Of a stretch of DNA of 64,000 nucleotides, positions 10,251-22,200 are shown one piece after another. Source of the stretch: Calliopum simillimum (lineage: Eukaryota > Arthropoda > Insecta > Diptera > Lauxaniidae); NCBI GenBank assembly GCA_951812925.1, contig OX638372.1:67597407-67661406 (forward strand), in the 5' to 3' direction. Position 1 is the first letter of the stretch, and the number at the start of each line of letters is the position of its first letter. The notes beneath the pieces are model-generated. The model saw only the letters and a list, made by a program, of their open reading frames with translations, was not told where the DNA came from and ran no database searches. The translations under genes and the position numbers were made by a program.

Positions 10251-13200
10251 GTAAGTATTATTGCTTTGATAAAAGCATTTCCCAGTGTGCCAGACGGTTC
10301 ATATCTTCGCTATTTTACTCGTTACGGATCCGTTACTGATCCGTTTGCGGGAGAAATTCCAAAAAAAAAAAACGATTCGCTTTTTTTTTGGGAATCTCTC
10401 CCGCCAACGGATCAGTAACGGATCTGTAACGGGTAAAAAAGCGAAGATATGAACCGTCTGGCGCACTGGGTTGTTTTATTATGTTGTCAGTCGAATTTGT
10501 TAGATAATCAATATCATCATGACTTTTAACTTTTTCTTAACACGAGCGGCATTTAATTTTTTGATAAAATAGTCAAGGGCTTGATAAAGTTAATGCTTGT
10601 AAGTTTTGATAACACTATTCAACGCGAAAAAATTATGTTAGTCCGGACTGTGTTATTGCACAGGCCCGCCAATTCGACACTTTTTTTTCTTCTCTTGATT
10701 TTTGAAGCCAATTTTGGTGGTTTGGGACTTCCTAACCACGAATCTGAACTTGGCTTATTTCCATCACGTCAGGATTTTGAGATATTCCAATTTTCATAAC
10801 TATAAAAATAACGAAAAATCGTGTGTTATTTTAAAATTTCTCGAAGTTCTGATGTGATAGGGCTATTCTGTAAACGGATTTGGGCTCAGCATCAAAAAAT
10901 ACATTGGAAATCACTCTCGTAATTTTAAGAGTACCCTTCTACGTCTGTGCAGCATTTCAAAACTTATTAATTCAATCGTTTATGCTTATGTACTCTTCAA
11001 TATCACACCTAAAATACTGAACGTATTTAAACCATTCTTGCACCATATATTTTTTTGGTGCTCCACGTACGATCAAGATAGTTGCTATGCATATTCATCC
11101 AGATATCAAGTTTCATAATGCAGGTAAAGTAAGTAGATATGCGATTTTTCTTTTTGTTGCCCCCATTATCAAGACAAATCTGTGGGAATATGCGGTGGAT
11201 ATATGGTTTCAATATACCTACTGGTCACGGTGCTCTTAAACAGTCGATAGGTTTTTTGGCTATGTGGAGAAAATCTGTGAATGGGGTTTCATTTGTATTA
11301 GTTTAGTGGCCTGAAAAATGCAAATCCCGAAACCGTAGCTGATCATCCCCGCGAAATATCGCAAAAATACATATCCCATATAAAAAAAAAAAAATTGGAA
11401 AAAAAACGCAACAAACAAATATAAAAATAGTTATTTTTGATGTATTTTGCAATGCTAAATCCAAATCTGGCCTTAGAATTGCTGTATCTCATACGGTTTT
11501 TGAGATATCTTACCCTAAACAAGGAAAAAAAGCCGATGCTATGTTTTATTGCTGTGTTTTGGAGCTATATAACAGGACGTATATCCGTAAATTCTGATGC
11601 AGAAATGGAAAGCTCTAACCAATCTTATAAACCTAATTCAAATAATGTCCATATCTTTATTTTTCTCGGAGATATCCTAACCTAAAAAGTTAAAAAAGTG
11701 CACAAAACGTGTTTTGTCATTATTTCAGTCTACGATATTTCGGAGAAAAATTAAGCTATTGATATAATTTAAATGTGATTTTAAAGAAAAAGATTGGAGC
11801 TTTTAGATAATATATCGAATTTTGCGTATGAATTGTCTATATTCTTTTTATATAGCTTGAAAATATAGCAAAAACGGTCTTTTTTCCTTGCTTAGGCTAA
11901 GATATCTCTTAAACCGTATGAGATATAGCAATTTTAAGGCCGGATTCAGATTCAGCATTGCAATATACATTAAATATAACTATTTTTATATATGTTTGTT
12001 GCGTTTTTTTTCCAATTTTTTTTTTTTTTTTATATGGGATATGTATTTTTGCGATATTTCGCGGGGATGATCAGCTACGATTTCAGGGTTTGCATTTTTC
12101 AGACCACTAAACTAATACAAATGAAACCCCATTCACAGATTTTCTCCACATAGCCAAAAAACCTATCGACTGTTTAAGAGCACCGTGTGGAATAGGGGTA
12201 GGAGTGACTCAAATAAAATTTTCAATTATTTTTTCGATCCCATATAAATGTGTTGGAGCACCAAAAAAACATCAGGTGCAAATAAGGTTTTGATACGTTG
12301 AGTAGTATAGGGTGGTAGTCTTGCATATACAAAAAAGGCACTTAACTAAAACTTAAATTACTGAAAGTTGTGACGTGCAGAAATTTTTTCACTATTTTTC
12401 TCGTGATCAGCACACTTAAATCTATAGAAATCGTTTTTAAAATTCAGAGAGGGTAACCCAGGCGGGACTGTTATTATCCCTTGCATTGACATAATAGGAC
12501 TGCATTAAAAAAATATTTCCTTCACGTCTCAGTTTTCTGATAAAATGGCAAATCCAAAATCACGATTTACATACATCCGCGCGAAAATAAATTAAAAATT
12601 TTTTGCCGTCAGAATTTGAAAAAGGAAATGTCAAACGACATTTTAAATCTTAAGAAAGTTTTCAAATTGATGACGCCCGTTTTAGTGAGAAAATGAACTG
12701 AAAAAATCAGAAAACGCCTATCTTTAATAACGTCAAACCAAAATAAAATTAAAAAAACTGTTAATGGTATTGTGCGCACTAAAAACTTAAAGATTGGATC
12801 ATACATAACAAACTTCATTCCTTTTGAACGAAAAATTTCAATTCATCTTAGTTATGAATGTGCTTACATATCGATGATGGTGTCAAAATGAATTGAGGTT
12901 ATTAAATATAGTAGTTTTCTGATTTTTGATTTCATTTTGGTTCTAGCGAGATTCACGTAATTAAAGATAGGTGGTTTCTGTTATTTTCAGAACATTTTCT
13001 CAATAAAACGGTCTTCACAAAAAATCTGCTTGACCTGACCAATTAGATAAATTTCTTCAGGTTTGCAATTCTAGCTATTTTTTGCGTTTTGACATTTTCT
13101 TTTTCAAATTTTGGCGGCAAAAAAATTTTTTAATTTATTTTCTTCCGGATGTAAATCGTATTTTGGATTTTTCATTTTATCAGAAAATTCAAATGTGATG

Positions 13201-16200
13201 GAAAAATTTTGTTAGTGCGGCCCTATTATGTCAATAGCAATTAATAATAATTACATAATTCGAACTCAGATAAAATCAAAAGTTTGAAATATGTTGGACA
13301 GTGTAACTGATAGAGTTTTACTATCGAATCAGACATAAGTACAACAAAGTAGCGGCCTCACACGCAAGCATGAGAAATTTGAGCAAGACTGACGAACTTG
13401 ATAGATAGTCTGTACCGGCTTTAAAAGTTTTTTCTCATTACTGTAAACATGGAAATAAGTCCTTTTGAAAAATCATTCCTCAAACAATACTTACTAGATT
13501 TTTTATTTTCATACATTAAGTGATGAGCAAAATTAGTCTTGGTGCTGGTAATATTTCGAGACCATTAGCAAGACGCTGATATTATTTCAAGACCAAGACG
13601 ATAATCATCAAGAACAAGACTGCTTTTCAGTCTTGATAATTTATAGTTAATAAGTGTGTCATATCGTTTTAAAGCATAAAATCATCCCTCAATTAGAAAT
13701 TTAGCATATTAAAAACGTAAGTGCTTGGGAAAAATAAGGTTTGGAAATTTTGAATGCTCAACAATCTTTAAAATTTTATTTCAGACTAAGACCGAGACCA
13801 AGGCTTAATGCCAAAGAGAGACCAAGAAGCAATATTAAACCCAAGACCAAGGCTCAATGTTCAAGATCAAGACTGCTATTGTCTTGGTCTTGGTTTGCTC
13901 ATCACTATATACAGTTTGTCAAGAATGTCTTTTTACATTGGAAATAAATTCATATTTTCAACTTATTAAGCAAAAAAACGTACTTCTTACATTTTCGCCA
14001 AACTTTTTTTTATAAATAATAGTTGCTTACTATATTTAAAAAGGATTCGTGAAAAAAAATTTTGCAAATTCAATGCAAAATAAAGAAAAAATCAACAAAA
14101 ACAAATAATACTCGATTTTTGAAATGTCAAGAAAGTCTTTTTACAAATAAAAAGAAATGTTTTTATATTAAATTTTTAGTATCTTCCTTATTACCAGTCA
14201 TCTTTGTAGATGTTTTTACATAGAAGGAACCAAATTTCCAGGTTGTAATTACTCGGACTTTTCCAATATTGTATTTTCAAATGAAGTTCGGTATTTGGTT
14301 GTCTTTCAGAGACCTTTTTCTTTAAAAACACCCACAAATTTTCGATAGGATTATAGTCGGGACTTTGGACTAATGCATCCATCACTTTGTCACAGTTAAA
14401 CTGAAGCCACATTCGCACCATAGTCGCTTATGCTTTCGATCATAACACTAATAGAATTTGAAATGGGGTTTCCAGTCCCTTATAAGCCCGAATTGTCAAG
14501 TTTTTTAATGTGAAATTTTTCACGAATCTTTTTTCAATATAGTTAGCAACTATTATTCATGAAAAAAAAATTGGTAAAAATGTAAGAAGTACGTTTTTTT
14601 TTTGCTTAATAAGTTGGAAATATGAATTTATTTTCAATGTAAAAATACATTCTTGACAAACTGTATATCCCGACTCAGGACAAGCCAACGAAGAAACCCC
14701 GTCGAAAAAACTTCAATTATAAAAATTCGAGGTTCTCCCTATCTTTCCGGGACTTGTGCCGAGTTTTGTTGTTCAAAACTTGAATAATTCTGAGTGTGTA
14801 TGTATTTTTAAGTGCATACAATAAAATAAGGACTGCCCCGGAAAAATTTGTCCCTTTGTTTTTCATTAACAAAAAAATACGTAATGAATTTTTTTTAAAT
14901 TTTGTTTTTTTATTTATTAGTGAGTAGTATAACAAACATAAATAACCTTACACTATTAACAAATATTTAAGTATTGTACAGTTGTTTCGTCGACAGTACC
15001 GTACGACCTTCGCCACTTATTTTTGAAATCTTTTAAATTTTTTGCAGTGCATTTACTCTTCTAAAGATCTGATTTCATTAGAGCCCAATATCTCTCAATA
15101 GGTCGAAGCTGTGGGCAGTTAGGTGGATTCGCATTTTTGGGAACAAAATTTACATTATTGCTTTGTACCATTTTATGGTGGCTCTAGAGTAGTGAGAGGT
15201 TGCTAAATCAGGCCAGAACATTACAGTACCTCCGTGCTCACGAACAAATGGCAAAAAACGTTTTTCAGAGCATTCGTCAATATAAATTTTTGAGTTAATT
15301 GTGGCCAGTGTTACAAAAAAAATGCTCCTCAGACCGCAGGTGCATATGGCCTGCCAAACCATATACTGCTTGGGAAATTTTGTAATTTTCTTCTCTTTAA
15401 ATTTGCTCTGTATCTGCATCTCCTCCGAACAGGTTTAAAATTCGTGTCTTGTTAACTATTTAAAATCTGCCTTAACGTATGTTTAATCGTCCATTATGCA
15501 GCAGTCAAATTAAGTCAGGTAACCGACATATAACTTTCGAGCTCGCTTTTGAGCCTCTAACTGCTTTTCATCGGAACGGTTTGGTACTTTTTGAACTCTG
15601 TAGGTTCTTAGCTTAAGTTTTTTCTTTAGTCTGTTCATAGAAAATTTTGAGGTTCCTGCTCTGGCAGCCATATCTCGTTCTGAAGTGTTGGGATTCTGAT
15701 TAAAAAGGCGCTTCACTTTTTTCACCAATTGTGGATCTATACTGGCTTTTCTGCCTAAACTCTTTTTCCGCGTTATAAGTTGACCCTTTCTATAATTCGA
15801 AATAACCCCTTGGACAGTGATTTTTGATGCACCTGTTTTTTTAGCTATGGCTGAATATTTTAATTCTGGTTTTTGCAGGTAAGTGTACAAAATGAGTTTG
15901 CTCTTTTTTTCTTGATTGCTAGATATCTTTATCGTCTGAAGTTTGTTTGTCAAGTGTTATATATTTTTTTAATCGTCATGTTATATAGAAAATATAGCAC
16001 CCATATTTCGACCTGGACGATCATCAGGTAAATTATAATCTTAAGGAATAAAAGGGACAAATTTTGTTGGGGCAGTCCTTACTACAGTTTAATATTATTT
16101 TTCTATAGCTTTGTTTTACACATACATATGTAAAGGTATTTAGATAAAATTTTAATTCAATTATTTCAACTATCTCAAAGATATTTGCATATGTATGGAT

Positions 16201-19200
16201 ATCGGGGCAATGTTTTTTTTTTGTTTTGGTTTTTTCTTTGTTACATAAATAAATTCTAAATTGAATATCACTAGCATATGTATTAAAGATTTTTGATCCG
16301 AAACCCAACACTTAGGAAATAAAACGATTTGTGATGAATACGAATATGTCGTCATATTGATGCATTGAAGCGTATCATTCTAAAAAATAATACAATGCTT
16401 TCATCAATAGATTTGTTTTTTAGTATAACATACGTGTTTGTAATTGACAACAATTTTCGGCAGAACAGTTTTCTAATCAATATTTTTGTCCGACAATTTT
16501 CCATTTGATTTTGAATATGTTTTGATTGACAAATTCTGCAAAAATTGGGTCTTTGGTTATAAGTTTTATTATTTCGTAGTTTTGGCATATTCGGCGTGTC
16601 AGACTCGTCAAACGCCCCAAAATTTTTGACCAACAGCACTTTTTATTCTTTTAACATATTAAAATCTTTTGATTCGAATGAAAACCAAGATTGTGTTCAG
16701 AAGTTTTTTTTCTAACCTGAAACCCATGACTTTGAGTCGAACATTAAATACACGAAGTCTCAGCAGTATGTTTATGAATTTTTTTTTTTTTTTTACGCAG
16801 GCCCATGGCGTATTTTGTGTTGTCAAACATTACGGGTGATTTTCATGTTCAGACTATTTTTGCAGAGGTATACAGTTTTGCTATTTTAGAACTTAACTAC
16901 AAAAAACACTCCGCGGGTAACGGATCTTCCAAAATATATTTTTTGGATCGAAAAAAAAAATTAATCTTTTATAAGAAAAAAAAAACAGATTGTATGTTTT
17001 TCACGGCTTAGAATTTATGACATTTTGAACTTTTAAGACATGAATGGTTCATTTTCTGACCTATTTTGGAAATTCGGTGAATCACGCTATTATAGCCTGT
17101 TTCCACCGAAGATTAATTTTGGGATTTAAGGCAATTTTCGCATTTAGTTGACGTTTAACACATGATGAATGAGGTGAGTTACGGCTAAATCACTTCATTA
17201 ATCTTCGATGGAAAGGGATATTAGCACAACTGAAGTTTTCTGCTATATGGCAAAAAGTACTATTTTTCCTTCTTTTTTAGTACTAAGATTATTAAAAAGC
17301 TTGGCTTAGTTTTTAGAACTTCCAACCTATTTTTTCTGAAAAAAAAAAAATAAAACCATCTTAGGAATTTTAAATTGGTGTACGTTTTGAAATATTAAAA
17401 AACTATTACTCCAAATCCGATGAAAATACCATCTTTTTATTGAATTCTTATGAAAAAAAGTTTTGTCTTCTTTCCAGAAAACATATATGTATTAGAAGAT
17501 CTAAAAAGTAGGCCAGAGACCGTTTTTATTAACCTTAGTACTAAAAATGCAGTAAAAGTAGTAGGGGAAGAGTACCGCCAGCGGGCAGGGTTCGGGTGTG
17601 GGCACCCCCCGTAACTTTTGACAGAAAACAAATGCGGCTGTTCTGACAAATGTTAAGAGCGTGTTATGACAGCCTGAAGTTTTTGTGCATTTACCGGACC
17701 AAACAGGCGCATTTGCTTGATGCTGAGAAGGAAATAATTTTTGAATAAGTGAAAGTCAACACAAAAGTTTTTTTCAATCATTTTCCAAGTGCGATAAATC
17801 GAAGTTAATCAATCGAAAAGCTGAATGCAATCTATATTTATGCAGTAAATTGATTATATCTGTGGCAACAAACCAGAGTAGCTTAAGTCGATCTTTGATA
17901 ACATTGCAGAGCAGCATGTGTTCTATGCTTATGAAACGAATTTAAACTGTTTTGCCTTCTGATCAAAGACCGACTTAAGCTACTCTGGTTTGTTGCCACA
18001 GATATATTGTGATTCAAAACCGAATGCAACCAAAATATTCACACAACACAATTTGCCCATTGCTTTTCAAAGTGGCTTTCAAAGTCGACTATGGGCCCTG
18101 AAGTGGTCCGGGTGTGGGCACCCCTATTTTTTTATTTAAAGCGTATGTTTTACTGAAATATTATCGTGGATGCCAACGTTACTATAGTAATCTTAATGGT
18201 ATTCTTATGCCATTTTACGCTTTTTTAGTGGAAAGGAAAGAACCAATAGTTTAAAGATATCGTAGAAAAAAAGTTATTTTAATTAAGTGTGGGTGTTGAG
18301 GTGGCATAACACTTTGCAAAAAATCTCTTTATTGAGTTTCCAGCCAAGTAGACCGAGGAGCAGATGTCGGGCATGGATTGGTACAAGAAAAGCATGCTTG
18401 GCAAAAGAGCAATGTCAACAAGGGCCAGAGATTACGTCCCTAGCATGCTTAATTTGCAAAAAAATGTATCTGTCATCAGCCGAAGATAATCAAGTCTGGT
18501 TTCGGGGCAACAAGTATGATGCCATTCGATCCAGACGTTTTCAGTGACTCTGATTTTGTTAAAGCCGTTGAGCAGAATTTGCAAAATTTTTGTGAGTCAA
18601 TGTCTCCGAAATAAGTTGATTTTGCTTTCTTCTCCATTTAATTGCTTTTAATTTCATATTTTCCCAATTTTAGCCGATTTTCTAAGGGTACCCACAATCG
18701 GACCTAAATTTTTTTTTTTTTTTTTTGTGAAAAATGATCACTTCACTATTTTTTTGATATAATTTTTCCAACTGACGAAATCAATTTCATCAATAGTTAG
18801 CTAAGGTCTTTAGCTTTCCATTGATACTTATAAGTCCGCAAAATATACATTTTGTCAAAAGTTATGAGTCGAAAACAAAATGGTGCTCACACCCGGTACC
18901 CTTCCCCTACTTTTTGCCATTTAGCAGAAAACTTACTTTGTGCTACGGCTTACAAAATGAAGTATAAACTTTTTTATATGGAAAAAAAATATTAAGAAAG
19001 AAATAAGACCTTCTGACTCCCCTCCCCCTTGGATCCTGACTACGATCTTGAATGAGTCAATCTTTGGTTAGGCCCCTAATAAAATTAACTAAGTCATGAA
19101 ATCAAAAATATTGTACCATACAATGTTTGTATTTATAAACATGAACTAAAGTTGTTACTGCAATACTCCTCTCATATTTGCAAACAAGTTTTATTTCTAT

Positions 19201-22200
19201 AAACTGGTATAAATCAGACAACAACATTTCAATAATAGATTTATAATTTTTCAATGACACAAGCAGGTGCTTTGTTTTGATTCAGGTGTAACTTCAAAAT
19301 GCATGTTGGGAAAAATACATAAATTATAAGGAAAGAATTTAATATGTCTGGGGTATACATATATGCACATTAAGATAGTTCATTTTGTATGGATGGAAAT
19401 TTCCCCGGTCTGGCTCAGCGAAAATCCTAAAATTTAGTTAATTTAGAGAAACTTTGCCGAATAAAGTATAAATTTTCACTGCAGCTTACCCCCGATGTTT
19501 ACAAAGACGATTTGTAATTAATTTAAGACTAGGAAAATAAGGAATTTTCTGCGAAATAATTCGAAGTGAATTTTTTTTAATCGAATTATTTTTATTAATG
19601 CACGAAAAATAAAGTGTGAGAGCCCATTAAGAAATTGTGGTTGCATAAAAAGTTATTCAAGATCAAAGGTTGCAAAAATCCCTTTTCTGCAAATATTTCG
19701 CCAACGGTTACTTCTGCAGAAAAATATTGTCCCACAATTTTATAGCCCTAAAAATTTTCTACAGAATGCTGTCAGAATTGCATTCGTACAGTTCACGAAT
19801 TATAGCACTTTGAAAAACAACATTCATATAAATCTGAACATTTTGTGCGCAGCGATATATTTTTAATTAAGATATCTCCTTAACTACAAGCTGTACGAAA
19901 ACATTCCATACATTTTTAAATGGATAGTTTTCTGAGCTACAAAATTGTTTGCTAATATTTCTCTGTAGATGTAACCGTTAGCGAGATATTTGCAAAAAAA
20001 CTGATTTTTGCAACATTGACCTTTGCAAAACAATGCAAACACAATTTCGCAATGGACTTTTCACACTTTATTTTTCATACATTAATACTGACTAGAGTTC
20101 GCCTTGTGGCCGAAATTCGACCATTTCGATTTGACCATAAATTAAAGGAAAAAGTTTTTATACCCTTCCTTGGTCGATAAAACACAAAAAGCTTTTAATA
20201 TGCTTCCTTTGGGTTCGGGTTATCTGCATCGGTGCAGCAGCTAAGTTGCAATATCGTACTTTCCATTTAGAGGTGTGTAACTCCTACTAAAGAGCAAACA
20301 GTTCTTGATATCTTTCTATACCAAAATTCATAAAAATCAATTATGCTATAGTGCACTGCCCACTGAAAACATAATGGTCATGTTAACGTTCCTTGTTGCC
20401 AATCCTATCTCCATACCAAATTTCGTTGAAACCGATGCAGCGGTATAGCCGTGAGAGCGTTTTTTCCATTTAGGGGCGTGGCACCGCCCACTGAAAAACA
20501 TAATGGTCATATTATCGTTCCTTAGTGCTAGCCCTATCTTCATACCAAATTTCGTTGAAATCGATGCAGCGGTTTAGCCGTGAGAGCGTTTTTTCCATTT
20601 AGGGGCGTGGCACTGCCCACTGAAAAATATAATGGTCATATTATCGTTCCTTAGCACTAACCCTATCTCCATACTAAATTTCGTTAAAATCGATGTAGCG
20701 GTTTAGCCGCGAGAACGTTTTTTTTTTTCATTTAGGGTTGTGGCACCGTCCACTTTAAAAAAAATATAGTCCTATGCACTGCTCCTCCTCACAACCTTTC
20801 CAACAAAAAAAAAATCAAGCAAATCGGTTAAGATTTAGGTATAGAAACAGGGACCTAACCGATTTCGTTTGCCTATTTATATATAGATTATTATATCCAC
20901 CAAAACGAGAGTGCGCATTTTTGATTCGAATGTGAAATCGGTTTTGTTATATGGGTGCGAAACGTGGCTTGTTACTGAACAACTAACGAACAAGCTGCAA
21001 GTATTCGTCAACAAATGCTTAAAGCGAATACTAAAGGTTTGGTGGCCTCGCACTATATCAAATGCCGAGCTACATCAAAAATGCAATCAGAGGGCTATAG
21101 CAATCGAGGTCAAGCTGCGCAAATGGAGATGGATTGGTCACACTCTCCGGAAACCACACAGCGAAGTTTGTCGCCAGGCTCTTGAGTGGAATCCACAAGG
21201 CAGTAGAGGACGTGGTAGACCCAAAACCAACTGGAAGAGGTCGCTGGAAAAGGAAATCCAAGAATCGGGAAAGTCGTGGAAAGAGATTAAAGTCATCGCA
21301 AGGGATCGTGACAAATGGAGAGATTTCGTATTTAAGATTTTTTTCAGCATTATTTCTGATTTCTGAAAAAACGCGAACTTACTCAGCTATTCTGGCATCA
21401 TATTCAGATTCAGCGACCCCGAAACAATAAAGTTCAGGTGGTCTGATCGTTCGCACAGCGAATTTTTTTTTTTTTGGTTCTGTGCACAGACCAAAAAAAA
21501 AAAGTGCCTTGCGCGAAAGATCAGACCACCTGAACGAAGTTGGTTCGCGTTTTTTCAGAAAGCGGCAAAAATCTGTAATTTTCAGCATTATTGTTGATTT
21601 CTGAAAAAACGCGAACCAACTTCGCTATTCTGGCAGCATATTCGGATTCAGCGACCCCGAAAACATAAAGTTCAGGTTGTCTGATCTTTCGGGCATTCGA
21701 CATATGAGTCGTTTATTTTGAAAGTGGCCCAAGTCCATTTAGGGGAAAAAGTAATGTCATTCACAATAAATGCCGTAATGACCGGTTTTTTGCCCGATAC
21801 TATTTTTGAAACATAACGCCATTAATTTCACACAATGTGGTAAACTTTCTGTAAGGACAGAACTCAATTTTATTCGGTCTGAACAAAATGCCAGCTAATT
21901 CATGTTATGACATTACTTTTGCTCCAAAATGGACTTGGCCACTTTTAAAATAAACGGCTCATATATGAGTTTTCATTAGATTCAGATAAAAAAGGAACTA
22001 CCATAGCCGCGGAATCAATTGATGGTTTCATCAACAAAAGCTTATAATTTAAGAGCAAAATTAGTAGCAAAAGATATATAGATAATATATGTAGATGATT
22101 TAAAACGAATTCAAGAAAGCATTCCGGAAGAGCATGTACCATTTTAACAGAACGGGGGTTATCGTGAAAAAATATTCCCGGGGAATTTTCTCAAACTACC

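Larger units (their letters stand above)
17564..18907 (+). mobile_element. Second pogo-like element, GGGGAAG ends, 1.34 kb
   Basis: GGGGAAGAGTACCG at the left is inverted at the right as CGGTACCCTTCCCC, with TA at 17562-17563 and 18908-18909. The motif GGGTGTGGGCACCCC recurs inside both (about 17593 and 18110). It contains two short coding remnants (about 18320-18614) and an inserted 150-bp palindrome (17856-18005). The architecture matches the element at 8016-8966. Confidence 0.65.
17234..18932. repeat. Outer inverted repeat enclosing the second pogo-like element
   Basis: AGTTTTCTGCTATATGGCAA at about 17235 is inverted as TTGCCATTTAGCAGAAAACT ending about 18931. The GGGGAAG element (17564-18907) lies inside, not centred. 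The pair may be the ends of an older host element that the pogo-like element entered. Confidence 0.5.

Noticed and set aside
13741..13947. A short Arg/Pro/Lys-rich frame
   Set aside because: It is the translation of the CAAGACCAAGAC repeats of the MITE.
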